Source: Christiangramia salexigens (GTDB lineage: Bacteria > Bacteroidota > Bacteroidia > Flavobacteriales > Flavobacteriaceae). From it: a stretch of 64,000 bases of DNA. Under the pieces are notes generated by a model. That model was not told the DNA's origin, made no database searches, and saw only the letters and a program-made list of their open reading frames with translations. Made by a program: the position numbers and the translations under genes. The stretch is from assembly GCF_001889005.1 (NCBI RefSeq), contig NZ_CP018153.1, positions 1 to 64,000 on the forward strand. Reading direction: 5' to 3'. Of the stretch, positions 36,855 through 47,160 are shown one piece after another (the first letter of the stretch is position 1; each line of letters opens with the position of its first letter).

Positions 36855-38060
36855 ATGAAAAGGCAATTAATCGCTGTATTTATTGGGGGTCTAAGTTTAG
36901 CTTCTTGTTCTTCTGATGATCAAAATATAACTCCGGAAGAAAATTTAATCCAAGTTCCGGCAACTTACAGTTTTGAAAGAAATGGTAATACAACTGTTAG
37001 TTATAGTGGTCAAACAACCAGATTAAGAATGACTTCAGAATTATTAGGAGATTTTATGGATTTTGATAATTCTACAGAGGAATCTCTTTCTAATATGTTT
37101 TCTAATGAGAACGATCCATTTTCAGCTTCAGATCTAAATGAATCTTCTAAAAGTATAAAATCTAAAGTTGCAGCCTCTGCATTATATTTTTCTGCCAACA
37201 CTGTAGAAAGCTCAGAAATTAAGCAAGATTTTGAAGGCTTTATCACTGCTCAGATGAATGAGGTGAAAGCGAATAAAGATGAATTGGCTGCTCCTGGCAA
37301 AGCAGGTCAGATCGCAGATGGATCCAGCATAAGATATGTGGATTCAAAAGGTCTTGAAATGAATCAGGCTTTTGCTAAAAGTCTAATAGGTGCATTACTT
37401 GTAGACCAGATGCTTAATAACTATCTGTCTCAACCTGTTTTGGATGAAGCAGATAACCGAATGAATAATGATGCTGGTGTTACAGAAGAGGGAAAAGATT
37501 ACACTACTATGGAGCACAAGTGGGATGAAGCTTACGGATATCTTTATGGAGATCCTTCAGTTCCAACGGCAGATCCTAATTCTGTGTTGGGCGAAAGTGA
37601 AGATCATTTATTGTTCAACTATTTGGGAGACGTAGATGGAGATGATGATTTTGCCGGAATTGCTGAAGAGACTTTTGAAGCTTTTAAAACCGGTAGAGCT
37701 GCTATTGTAGCAGGAGAATATGAAATACGTGACGAGCAGGTAGCCATTATTAGAGAGAATATTTCTAAGGTGATCGCTGTTAGAGCCGTTCATTATTTAC
37801 AAGGCGGAAAATCTGCACTGGAAAATGAAAATTATGGTTCTGCATTTCATGAGCTTTCAGAAGGATTTGGATTTATTTACAGTCTTAGATTTACAAATAA
37901 CCCGGCAACCAATAAACCATATCTAACAAAATCTCAGATAGACAACTTTAAGTCTAGTTTGTTAAGTGGGAATGGTTTTTGGGACGTAACTCCGGAAACA
38001 CTAGATGCGATTTCAGAAGAGATCGCGGTAGCCTTCGGCTTTTCGGTTTCGGAAGCTTAA
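36855..38060 (+). CDS. DUF4856 lipoprotein of the metal-uptake operon
   Basis: A 401-residue lipoprotein (lipobox LASC, Cys18) with 'SSDDQ' after the Cys, an export-signal-like pattern. The mature part matches the DUF4856 family: 'VPATYSFERNGNTTVSYSGQTTRL' (in part), 'GFITAQMNEVKANK', 'GLEMNQAFAKSLIGALLVDQ', 'MEHKWDEAYGYLYG' and 'HELSEGFGFIYSLRFT'. The His/Glu-rich helices recall imelysin folds. The function is not established; the family is found beside imelysin and TonB receptor genes, so a metal-binding role at the cell surface is likely. First gene of a four-gene operon behind paired operator-like boxes. Confidence 0.85.
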   Translation: MKRQLIAVFIGGLSLASCSSDDQNITPEENLIQVPATYSFERNGNTTVSYSGQTTRLRMTSELLGDFMDFDNSTEESLSNMFSNENDPFSASDLNESSKSIKSKVAASALYFSANTVESSEIKQDFEGFITAQMNEVKANKDELAAPGKAGQIADGSSIRYVDSKGLEMNQAFAKSLIGALLVDQMLNNYLSQPVLDEADNRMNNDAGVTEEGKDYTTMEHKWDEAYGYLYGDPSVPTADPNSVLGESEDHLLFNYLGDVDGDDDFAGIAEETFEAFKTGRAAIVAGEYEIRDEQVAIIRENISKVIAVRAVHYLQGGKSALENENYGSAFHELSEGFGFIYSLRFTNNPATNKPYLTKSQIDNFKSSLLSGNGFWDVTPETLDAISEEIAVAFGFSVSEA

Positions 38061-38080
38061 GCTATAGAATATAGAATATT

Positions 38081-38112
38081 AGCCGGAGCTTGAAATATTA
38101 GTTCCGGCTTTT
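38081..38112 (+). terminator. Intercistronic hairpin after the DUF4856 gene (possible attenuator)
   Basis: AGCCGGAGCT (38081-38090) pairs with AGTTCCGGCT (38100-38109) with one G-T pair and a 9-base loop, followed by TTTT. It lies inside the operon, so it may end part of the transcripts or protect the 3' end of the first cistron. Confidence 0.65.
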
Positions 38113-38125
38113 AAAAACAAACATT

Positions 38126-39256
38126 ATGAATAAGATTTCAGGTTTTTTATTGGTAATTGCTTTAATTTTTGCGGCCTGCTCCAAAGATGATTCAGGGACT
38201 GATAATCCAGGAGAACAGCCGGATAATAATTCTTTTGATAGGGGAGCAATGCTTGAGAATTGGGCCGATAATATCATAGCCCCTGCATTTGAAAATTTCA
38301 AATCCTCTACACAGGAGCTCGAACTAAAAACTTCAGCCTTTGTTCAGGATCCTTCAGAAGCTAATCTTGTGGAATTACGAGCTGCTTTTCAATCGGCTTA
38401 TATAGATTTCCAGACGGTTTCAATGTTTGAGATCGGTAAGGCAGATCAGCTGAATTACAGAAATTACCTTAATACATATCCTGCAAATGCCGCTAATATC
38501 AAGCAAAAAGCGGAGTCTGGATCTTATAACCTGGAATTGCCTTCATCTTTTGCAGAACAGGGATTTCCTGCAATGGATTATCTAATAAATGGTCTTGGAG
38601 CTAACGATACGGAAACATTAGGTTTTTATACCACTAATACTAATTCCACGAAATATTCAGCATATCTGGAAGATGTGGCTAAACGAATCAATTCTCTAAC
38701 CGCAGAGGTAAATGCTTCATGGCAGGGAGAATTTCGCGATAGCTTTGTAACTAATACCAGTTCTTCAAGTACAGGTTCTGTAGACAGATTTACCAATGAT
38801 TATGTGATGTATTTTGAAAAGATACTTAGATCAGGAAAGATAGGTTATCCAGCAGGAGCTTTCACAGGAGAGCCTTCTCCAGAAAATGCTGAAGCATTCT
38901 ATTCTAAGAATTTTTCAAAAACCCTTTATCTTAAGGCTGTACAAAGTGTTCAGGATTTTTATAACGGAAAGCATTTTAACTCTGCCCAAAGCGGTAAGAG
39001 TTACAAGCAATATCTGGAATATTTGGATAGCATGAAGAACGGCACAGATCTTAGTGTTCTTATAGATGCTCAATTTAATACAATTATAGACCAGGCAGCT
39101 TCATTGGATGCCAGTCTTAAGTCTCAGGTAGAGACCAATAATACTAAAATGTTAGAGGCCTTTGACGAACTGCAGAAAGAAGTAGTTCTTTTAAAGGTTG
39201 ATATGATGCAGGCACTTTCTATAAGTGTGGATTATGTAGATTCAGACGGGGACTAG
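38126..39256 (+). CDS. Imelysin-family lipoprotein
   Basis: The 376-residue protein has a lipobox ending FAAC (Cys19) with 'SKDDSGTD' after it. The body is all helical, with an imelysin-like pattern: 'LRAAFQSAYIDFQTVSMFEIG', 'YRNYLNTYP', 'FAEQGFPAMDYLINGLG' and 'FYSKNFSKTLYLKAVQSVQDFYNG' (in part). In classic imelysins the central motif is G-x-H-x-x-E; here it reads GFPAMD (146-151), so His and Glu are replaced by Pro and Asp, as in a Bacteroidetes sub-group. Family members are proposed iron-regulated peptidase-like or iron-binding proteins; catalysis here is doubtful. Second gene of the operon. Confidence 0.88.
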   Translation: MNKISGFLLVIALIFAACSKDDSGTDNPGEQPDNNSFDRGAMLENWADNIIAPAFENFKSSTQELELKTSAFVQDPSEANLVELRAAFQSAYIDFQTVSMFEIGKADQLNYRNYLNTYPANAANIKQKAESGSYNLELPSSFAEQGFPAMDYLINGLGANDTETLGFYTTNTNSTKYSAYLEDVAKRINSLTAEVNASWQGEFRDSFVTNTSSSSTGSVDRFTNDYVMYFEKILRSGKIGYPAGAFTGEPSPENAEAFYSKNFSKTLYLKAVQSVQDFYNGKHFNSAQSGKSYKQYLEYLDSMKNGTDLSVLIDAQFNTIIDQAASLDASLKSQVETNNTKMLEAFDELQKEVVLLKVDMMQALSISVDYVDSDGD

Positions 39257-39266
39257 TCCTTTATAG

Positions 39267-40628
39267 ATGAGTCGAATTGGTAAATACTTGAATGCCCAAA
39301 CCGATGCTGCACCCTTGGCGGTGTTCAGGATATTATTCGGGATCATGATGTTTGCCAGTATACTTAGGTTCTGGTTGAATGGCTGGATCGAAAAGTTATA
39401 CATAGCTCCAAAAACATTTTTTTCTTACTATGGATTTGAATGGGTGAAACCGCTTGGCGATTTCACCTATTTGCTTTTTATCATCTGTGGGATCTCGGCT
39501 ATAATGGTAGCTTTTGGCTTTAAATACAGAATTGCGATCTTAAGCTTTTTTTTGAGTTTTACTTATATCGAGTTGATGGATAAGACCACTTATCTAAATC
39601 ACTATTATTTTATAAGTATTCTCAGTTTTTTAATGATCTTCCTTCCGGCCGCTGCTTATTTTTCTGTAGATGCCATAAGAAAGCCAGAAAGCGCCTACCA
39701 AAAGATTCCAAAATGGTGCATAGATTCCTTGAAGTTATTGCTCGGAATAGTTTACTTCTATGCCGGATTAGCCAAATTGAATTCAGACTGGCTTTTCAGG
39801 GCTATGCCTTTAAAAATATGGTTACCATCTAAATATGATCTTCCTCTTTTGGGAGATCTCATGCAAAAGGAATGGATGCATTTTGCCTTCAGTTGGAGTG
39901 GGATGCTCTATGATCTATTCATTCCTTTTTTCCTGTTATGGAGAAGAACCAGGTTTTTTGCATTTTTACTGGTTATAGTTTTTCACGTGTTAACAAGGGT
40001 ATTATTTCCAATTGGGATGTTTCCTTATATCATGATAGTAAGCGCGCTGATCTTCTTTAGTGCACCAACTCATCATAAAATTCTAGGTTTTCTTGCTTCA
40101 ATTCTGAAGATTTCCAAAGAGAAGTTTGATAACGGAAAAACCCTGGTTTTTAAAACTCAAAAAAGGAAATTTTTAACGGCTACTGTAGCCTGTTTCTTTG
40201 TTATCCAATTGTTATTCCCTTGGCGCTATTTACTTTATCCTAATGAGTTGTTCTGGACCGAAGAAGGTTTCAGATTTTCCTGGCGGGTTATGCTTATGGA
40301 AAAAGCAGGTTATGCGCAATTCAAAGTGGTTGATGGGAAAACCGGCCGAAGATTTTATGTGGATAATTCAGATTTTCTGACTCCTTTTCAGGAAAAACAA
40401 ATGGCTTTTCAACCCGATTTTATTTTAGAATATGCTCATTTCCTAGCCGATCATTTTAGCGAACAAGGACATGAAAATATTGAGGTTTATGTAGATAGCT
40501 ATGTAGCCCTTAACGGAAGAAAGAGTAAGCAATATATCGATCCGGATGTGAATTTGCTTAATTTCGCAGATTCCTTCAGGCATAAAACATTTATTTTACC
40601 CTTCGATGATGAAATTAAAGGTCTTTAG
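39267..40628 (+). CDS. Vitamin-K-dependent gamma-carboxylase homologue (HTTM domain)
   Basis: A 453-residue integral membrane protein with about eight hydrophobic segments in residues 15-320 and a soluble C-terminal part. It aligns by eye with GGCX/VKGC: 'MDKTTYLNHYYF' (104-115) matches human 'LDKTTWNNHSYLYG' with the essential His (here His112), 'YFYAGLAKLNSDW' (163-175) matches 'AGVKKLDADW' with the catalytic Lys218 equivalent at Lys170, and 'WTEEGFRFSWRVMLMEKAGY' matches the conserved lumenal segment. GGCX converts Glu to gamma-carboxyglutamate using reduced vitamin K; menaquinone could serve here. The human residues are from memory. It starts 10 bp after the imelysin gene and its 3' end overlaps the receptor gene. 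The substrate is unknown. Confidence 0.87.
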   Translation: MSRIGKYLNAQTDAAPLAVFRILFGIMMFASILRFWLNGWIEKLYIAPKTFFSYYGFEWVKPLGDFTYLLFIICGISAIMVAFGFKYRIAILSFFLSFTYIELMDKTTYLNHYYFISILSFLMIFLPAAAYFSVDAIRKPESAYQKIPKWCIDSLKLLLGIVYFYAGLAKLNSDWLFRAMPLKIWLPSKYDLPLLGDLMQKEWMHFAFSWSGMLYDLFIPFFLLWRRTRFFAFLLVIVFHVLTRVLFPIGMFPYIMIVSALIFFSAPTHHKILGFLASILKISKEKFDNGKTLVFKTQKRKFLTATVACFFVIQLLFPWRYLLYPNELFWTEEGFRFSWRVMLMEKAGYAQFKVVDGKTGRRFYVDNSDFLTPFQEKQMAFQPDFILEYAHFLADHFSEQGHENIEVYVDSYVALNGRKSKQYIDPDVNLLNFADSFRHKTFILPFDDEIKGL

Positions 40629-43074
40629 TTTATTATTCATAATTGGTTTTTTAGGCCATGCACAGCAATATGATCTATCCGGAAAAGTTCTTTCCGCAGA
40701 GTCTGGAGAACCTGTATCACAGGCGGAACTTTGGAACAAAACAACCGGGAAGTTGAGTCTGGCAGATGCCAAAGGCGAGTTTACTATAAAGGGTCTGAAT
40801 CCGGGTACATATAAGATAGCGGTCTTCAGCTATGAATATGAGATCCTGGAAAAAGAGATACAGATTACCGGAGATACCGAAATTACTTTTAGACTTCAAC
40901 CGCTTGCCGAGAGTTTAAGTGAAGTGGTGTTAACTGCCCGAAGGGAACAGTTATTTGCATTGCGAAAACTTCGAAAAGTTGAGGGAACCTCTATTTATGC
41001 TGGTAAAAAGAGCGAAGTGGTTCTTATGGATAAAGTGATGGGGAATATGGCTGCCAATAATGCACGGCAGATCTATAATCAGGTTGTTGGTCTTAATATT
41101 TATGATAATGGTGATGCGGGGATTCAGCTGAACATAGGAGGACGAGGTTTGGATCCAAACCGAACTCAAAATTTCAATACCAGACAGAATGGTTATGATA
41201 TTTCAGCCGATGTACTGGGATACCCTGAAAGTTATTACACTCCGCCACCTGAAGCGCTAAGAGAGATCCAGGTCGTTAGGGGAGCTGCTTCCCTGCAATA
41301 CGGAACTCAATTTGGCGGACTCATTAATTTTAAATTTAAGGAGCCTTCAGAAGAGAAAATTGAATTTTCAAGCCGTCAGTCGGTGGGATCCAACGATATG
41401 TTCACCAGTTTCAATAGTCTGAGTGGGACTGTGGGAGATATCAGCTATTATACTTATTACAATTACAAAGGAGGGAAAGGCTTTAGAGCGAATTCTGAAT
41501 ATGACTCACATAATGCTTTTGGACATTTAGGCTGGCAGGTAAGTGATAAGACAAAACTTAGTTTTGAATATACTTATCTTGATTACCTCGCGCAGCAACC
41601 CGGAGGTTTAACAGATGCCCAGTTTTATGAGAATCCAGATTTTAGTAACCGTGAAAGGAACTGGTTTGATGTAAACTGGAATTTATTTGCGGTAAAACTC
41701 GAGCATCAGTTTTCTGAAAAAACAGATTTTAGTCTGAATGTATTTGGGCTTGACGCCTCCAGAAAAGCTGTAGGCTTTAGAGAGAATAGGGTTTCACAAG
41801 CCGATGATCCTTCAGCTCCAAGAGAATTGCTTGTGGATGAGTTCTCAAATTGGGGCGCAGAAGCCCGGTTTTTAACCAGATATAATTTTCTGGGAGAAGA
41901 ATCTGTGATCTTACTGGGAAGTAAATATTATGAAACAGATAATAGTCAGCAGCAAGGGCCGGGCAGCGCAGCTTCAGGTCCCGATTTTAGGTTGGCTAGC
42001 GATGAATTCCCGAATTACCCTAGACAATCCCAGTTCAGGTTCCCGAATCAAAATCTGGCATTATTTGGAGAGAATATTTTTAATATCACCAATAACTTTT
42101 CGATTACTCCTGGGTTTAGGTTTGAGTATATCAATACCGCAGCAGAGGGTACCTATAAGTTCATTATTCTGGATCTTGCAGGCAATCCGTTGCAAAATGA
42201 AACCATTGCCGACAATAGGGATTTCGAAAGAAGTTTTATTCTTCTTGGACTGGGAAGCAGCTACAGTCTGAATTCTACCAATGAGCTTTATGCGAATTTT
42301 TCACAGAATTATCGTTCAGTAACCTTTAATGATATCCGGGTGGTGAATCCGGTCTTTCAGGTAGACTCAAATATTAATGATGAAGAAGGTTTTACATCAG
42401 ATCTGGGAATTAGGGGGAGGATTAAAAATGTTTTTTCATATGATGCCAGCGTGTTTGCTTTAAAATATAACGATCGTATTGGTGAGATCCTTAGACCGGA
42501 AGTTCGGGAGAACGCCGATGGAGAATCTGTTGAAACAGGAAGGATCGTAAGGTTTAGGGGTAATATTGGAGATGCCTTTATCTATGGTCTTGAAACATTT
42601 GGCGAATGGAATATCAAGAATACTTTCTTTGAATCTTCTATGGACCACAGGTTAAGCCTTTTTGTGAATGCAGCATTTACTAAATCTGAATATATAAAAT
42701 CTGAAGCGACTAATGTTGAAGGGAATGAAGTTGAGTTTATTCCTTCGGTAAATCTAAAAACCGGGCTGAACTTTGGCTATAAGGATCTTATGGCAGGTTT
42801 GCAGTATACTTATTTATCGAAACAATATACCGATGCAACAAATGCACCTCAGGATATAAATGATAATCAGCGTGGAATTGAGGGAAGTATTCCGGCTTAC
42901 GGAATAATGGATCTTTCTGCTTCTTATAGTCTGGGAAGATTTAAACTCGAAGCAGGGATCAATAATGTGTTGGACAACTCCTATTTTACGCGAAGAGCAA
43001 CAGGTTATCCAGGGCCAGGAATTATTCCGGCTCAACCTTTAACCTGGTATACAACACTGCAGTTCCAATTATAA
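40606..43074 (+). CDS. TonB-dependent outer-membrane receptor (FecA-like)
   Basis: The 822-residue receptor has a signal peptide ending 'FLGHAQ', an N-terminal carboxypeptidase-regulatory-like domain (24-95, 'DLSGKVLSAESGEPVSQAEL'), a plug ('MGNMAANNARQIYNQVVGLNIYD' in part, 'NIGGRGLDPNRTQNFNTRQNG', 'PPPEALREIQVVRGAASLQYG' in part) and a 22-strand barrel ending 'WYTTLQFQL'. The plug resembles iron-citrate/siderophore receptors. Its start overlaps the carboxylase gene by 23 bp (ATG at 40606; ATG at 40609 also possible), so translation is likely coupled. Imported ligand unknown; iron chelate favoured by context. Confidence 0.93.
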   Translation: MMKLKVFSLLFIIGFLGHAQQYDLSGKVLSAESGEPVSQAELWNKTTGKLSLADAKGEFTIKGLNPGTYKIAVFSYEYEILEKEIQITGDTEITFRLQPLAESLSEVVLTARREQLFALRKLRKVEGTSIYAGKKSEVVLMDKVMGNMAANNARQIYNQVVGLNIYDNGDAGIQLNIGGRGLDPNRTQNFNTRQNGYDISADVLGYPESYYTPPPEALREIQVVRGAASLQYGTQFGGLINFKFKEPSEEKIEFSSRQSVGSNDMFTSFNSLSGTVGDISYYTYYNYKGGKGFRANSEYDSHNAFGHLGWQVSDKTKLSFEYTYLDYLAQQPGGLTDAQFYENPDFSNRERNWFDVNWNLFAVKLEHQFSEKTDFSLNVFGLDASRKAVGFRENRVSQADDPSAPRELLVDEFSNWGAEARFLTRYNFLGEESVILLGSKYYETDNSQQQGPGSAASGPDFRLASDEFPNYPRQSQFRFPNQNLALFGENIFNITNNFSITPGFRFEYINTAAEGTYKFIILDLAGNPLQNETIADNRDFERSFILLGLGSSYSLNSTNELYANFSQNYRSVTFNDIRVVNPVFQVDSNINDEEGFTSDLGIRGRIKNVFSYDASVFALKYNDRIGEILRPEVRENADGESVETGRIVRFRGNIGDAFIYGLETFGEWNIKNTFFESSMDHRLSLFVNAAFTKSEYIKSEATNVEGNEVEFIPSVNLKTGLNFGYKDLMAGLQYTYLSKQYTDATNAPQDINDNQRGIEGSIPAYGIMDLSASYSLGRFKLEAGINNVLDNSYFTRRATGYPGPGIIPAQPLTWYTTLQFQL

Positions 43075-43317
43075 TCAAGCTGTCGCTTGCGGTGCCCAAT
43101 GATTGCAAAGCATTCCGGGTGAGGCCTTTTGCGGGTTTGCACAAGTTGGGCCTTCATATCTGGAACAATTCAGACAATTTGGTTCGTTCTTTATCGCAGC
43201 ATCCATCCTGAAACTGTCACAGGTATGTTGTTTTCCTACTGAAGTTTCATGCTTCAGGCAGAAGTTATCTCTGAATTTTTCGCAATTCACGCAACTATTT
43301 CCTAATCTGATACTCAT
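43075..43317 (-). CDS. Small cysteine-rich protein with paired CxxC motifs
   Basis: An 80-residue protein without signal peptide. Nine Cys are arranged as two similar halves: 'CVNCEKFRDNFC ... HTCDSF' and 'CLNCSRYEGPTC ... MLCNHW', i.e. C-x2-C-x7/8-C and a fourth Cys. This suggests two zinc or Fe-S sites made by internal duplication. The function is not known to me; similar short ORFs are, I believe, conserved in flavobacteria. It abuts the receptor gene end to end (stops back to back), so it is not in the metal operon. Confidence 0.7.
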   Translation of the reverse strand: MSIRLGNSCVNCEKFRDNFCLKHETSVGKQHTCDSFRMDAAIKNEPNCLNCSRYEGPTCANPQKASPGMLCNHWAPQATA

Positions 43318-43456
43318 AATCTCAAAGTTTACTATACTTAAATTTACTCCAAAGCCTTCTAAGAACCAATATAAATAGTTAGGCTTCAGTGTTCTAAAAA
43401 AATTGGGGTGATATGGCTTAGGGTTTAGTTGATGGATAGGAATTAAAAATACTTAA

Positions 43457-44995
<1,539 letters not shown>

Positions 44996-44997
44996 AC

Positions 44998-45032
44998 AAA
45001 AAAAGCCGGTGTTTTAAAACCGGCTTTTTTTT
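44998..45032. terminator. Bidirectional terminator between guaB and the Skp-like gene
   Basis: AGCCGGT (45004-45010) pairs with ACCGGCT (45019-45025), with A and T runs on both sides. Confidence 0.85.
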
Positions 45033-45046
45033 ATTTTAAATATTGA

Positions 45047-45580
45047 CTATTTATCAGTCTTTGGTTGCTCTTCTGCCGGGATCTCAATTCCCAGTTTGGT
45101 TAGCACCATATCTGTAATATCATCCTCTGCACGTGAAAAGGCAAGACCACTTGCTCCGGCGTGAAAGATCTGCGTATAATTCTCTTCTTCGATCACTTCC
45201 TTCATTGCAGCATCTATTTTATTGTATAGAGGTCCGGTGAGTTCATTTTGTCTCATTTGCATCATCACAGAAGCTTTTTGGCGAAATCCTTTGATCGTAT
45301 TTTCAAGTTCTACGATCTTGTTCTCCTTTTGTTTTTTCACTTCTTCCTCCAGGTCTGCGCTGGTTTCCTGATATTCTTTTACCAGTTTTTCATATTCCTG
45401 AATATTGGTCTGTAAACTTCCCTGTAATTCTTTATTGTATGTTTCCAGTCCGGTTTGCACTTCTGCATATTCAGGCATCTGGCTAAGGATATATTCTGCA
45501 TCAACTATCCCTATCTTACTTTGTGCATTTGCGGCAAATGCAATTAAAAACATTAAAATTCCTAAGCTTATTCGTTTCAT
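45047..45580 (-). CDS. OmpH/Skp-family periplasmic chaperone
   Basis: Skp-like chaperones hold unfolded outer-membrane proteins in the periplasm. The 177-residue protein has a signal peptide ending 'AANAQ', the opening strand 'KIGIVDAEYILSQMPEYAEVQ', then a long charged coiled coil (about 45-125, 'EEEVKKQKENKIVELENTI'), and the final strand 'DITDMVLTKLGIEI'. This is the standard OmpH layout. Only one copy is present; Bacteroidetes often have two next to bamA, which is not here. Confidence 0.88.
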   Translation of the reverse strand: MKRISLGILMFLIAFAANAQSKIGIVDAEYILSQMPEYAEVQTGLETYNKELQGSLQTNIQEYEKLVKEYQETSADLEEEVKKQKENKIVELENTIKGFRQKASVMMQMRQNELTGPLYNKIDAAMKEVIEEENYTQIFHAGASGLAFSRAEDDITDMVLTKLGIEIPAEEQPKTDK

Positions 45581-45650
45581 TATTTATGTAATTTTCCACA
45601 AATATAACAGCCTCAGGAAAATATAGTTGATTTTTCGGGAAAAAGCAGTC

Positions 45651-46100
45651 TTAATTATTTAATACGCTTTTGCCCTCCTCGGCAAATGCTTTGAAATCCT
45701 TCATGAATTGATAAGATTGTTTTTTAAAGGTTCCCGGCATTAAAAACCCGATCATCTTCATAAAACCGCTAAACTGAAACTCGGTATCAGTCACCCATTC
45801 TGTATTTCCATTATGCTCAGAAAATTTGTTGCCTTGAATATTATATACACCTTTAGCTTCATAGGTTGCATTAAATTCAGCAGGGAGATCATTTTTCAAA
45901 ATAGTTTCGGTCATTTCTATTTCTCTTTTTCCCATTTTGTAATTCAGAAGATTTTGGGATCCTACTGCACCTAACTCGCCGTTGATCTGCTTCATGGAAA
46001 TAAAACCTTTTTGCCAGTGTTTAAAATTTGCCGGGTCAGAAAACTTTCTAATCACCTCTTCCCTAGGAAGGTTTATTGTTATTTTTTGCTGATACTTCAT
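45651..46100 (-). CDS. SRPBCC-family protein
   Basis: A 149-residue START-like (SRPBCC) protein: 'ITINLPREEVIRKFSDPANFKHWQKGFISM' (in part) at the N-terminus, then strands with 'TEWVTDTEFQFSGFMKMIGFLMPGTFKKQ' (in part) and a C-terminal helix 'SYQFMKDFKAFAEEG'. The fold makes a deep cavity for hydrophobic ligands; the ligand is unknown. It follows the Skp-like gene's upstream region on the same strand with 70 bp between. Confidence 0.85.
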   Translation of the reverse strand: MKYQQKITINLPREEVIRKFSDPANFKHWQKGFISMKQINGELGAVGSQNLLNYKMGKREIEMTETILKNDLPAEFNATYEAKGVYNIQGNKFSEHNGNTEWVTDTEFQFSGFMKMIGFLMPGTFKKQSYQFMKDFKAFAEEGKSVLNN

Positions 46101-46215
46101 AATTTATTGGTTTGCGGTTCATTAAGTTAACGCAGAAAAAATTATTACAGAAATTTAATAATTTAAAAGTCTTCTTTTCGTTATGCCTTTAGCTTGCAGA
46201 ACCTTAAGTAATTCT

Positions 46216-46223
46216 TATTTTTG
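46216..46223 (+). promoter_or_regulatory. -7 promoter element upstream of the PpiC-surA-moxR run
   Basis: TATTTTTG fits TAnnTTTG, 76 bp before the TTG start at 46300. Confidence 0.45.
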
Positions 46224-46299
46224 CCCGGATACAAGGTGAATATGAGTTAGAATATTTACTCTGGCACTTAAATTGTAAGCCGCTATAAAAATTATAACA

Positions 46300-47160
46300 T
46301 TGAAGCGAAATTTTATTGGAATCTTTATTGGTAGCCTTTGTTTTGCGTTAACGGCTTGTGATTATTTCAAAAAATCTGAAGACAGGAAAGTAGTGGTAAG
46401 AGTTAATGAGTCTTACCTCTATGAAGAGGATATTAAGGCACTTATCAATGAAGATACCTCCCCGGAGGATAGCGCCATTATAGTTTCCAATTATATTACC
46501 CGCTGGGCTACGCAACAGTTATTGATAGACAGGGCAGAATTGAATCTGCCGGAATCCCAGCAAAAGGAATTTAATGATCTTGTAAATAATTACAGGAACG
46601 AGCTGTATACCAATGCTTATACAGATGCTGTGGTTTCCCGTGATCTTGATACTTCTTTAAATAAAGAAGAAATACAACAGTATTACGAGCTTAACAAGGA
46701 AAATTTCATTCTAAATGAAGACTTGCTTAAGCTTAGATATATCAATCTCGCGAAAAACAGCAATAACCTTGAGGAAATTAAAAGTAAATTTCTGAGATTC
46801 AATGAGAAAGATCAGCAGGAATTAACTGATATTGCGCTTCAGTTCAAAAATTACTCGATGAACGATTCGGTTTGGGTTAAGACCAAATCGGTATATAATA
46901 AAATTGGTCCACTTTCGGTAGAAGACAGACCACGTTTGCTCAAGAAATCCAACTTTATGGAATTACAGGATTCGCTAAATGTGTATCTTGTATACGTAAA
47001 AGATGTTTTAACGAGAAATGAGCAGGCACCCCTGGAGTATGCCTCCGCAACAATACGTGAAATATTGTTGAACAAGCGAAAACAGAATTTAATAAAAGAT
47101 CTAGAAAAAGACATTACTAAAGATGCGATTAAAAATAATGAATTTGAAATATTCAATTAA
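46300..47160 (+). CDS. PpiC/SurA-like lipoprotein
   Basis: A 286-residue lipoprotein (lipobox LTAC, Cys20) starting with TTG, which gives a full signal 'MKRNFIGIFIGSLCFALTAC'. The mature part resembles the chaperone arm of SurA/PrsA ('VNESYLYEEDIKAL', 'NYITRWATQQLLIDRAELNL', 'EIQQYYELNKENFILNEDLLKLRYI', in part) and ends with a long helix. A catalytic parvulin domain is not evident, so it is probably a chaperone-only relative. Its 3' end overlaps surA by 23 bp, so the two are likely co-translated and serve outer-membrane protein folding. Confidence 0.8.
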   Translation: MKRNFIGIFIGSLCFALTACDYFKKSEDRKVVVRVNESYLYEEDIKALINEDTSPEDSAIIVSNYITRWATQQLLIDRAELNLPESQQKEFNDLVNNYRNELYTNAYTDAVVSRDLDTSLNKEEIQQYYELNKENFILNEDLLKLRYINLAKNSNNLEEIKSKFLRFNEKDQQELTDIALQFKNYSMNDSVWVKTKSVYNKIGPLSVEDRPRLLKKSNFMELQDSLNVYLVYVKDVLTRNEQAPLEYASATIREILLNKRKQNLIKDLEKDITKDAIKNNEFEIFN

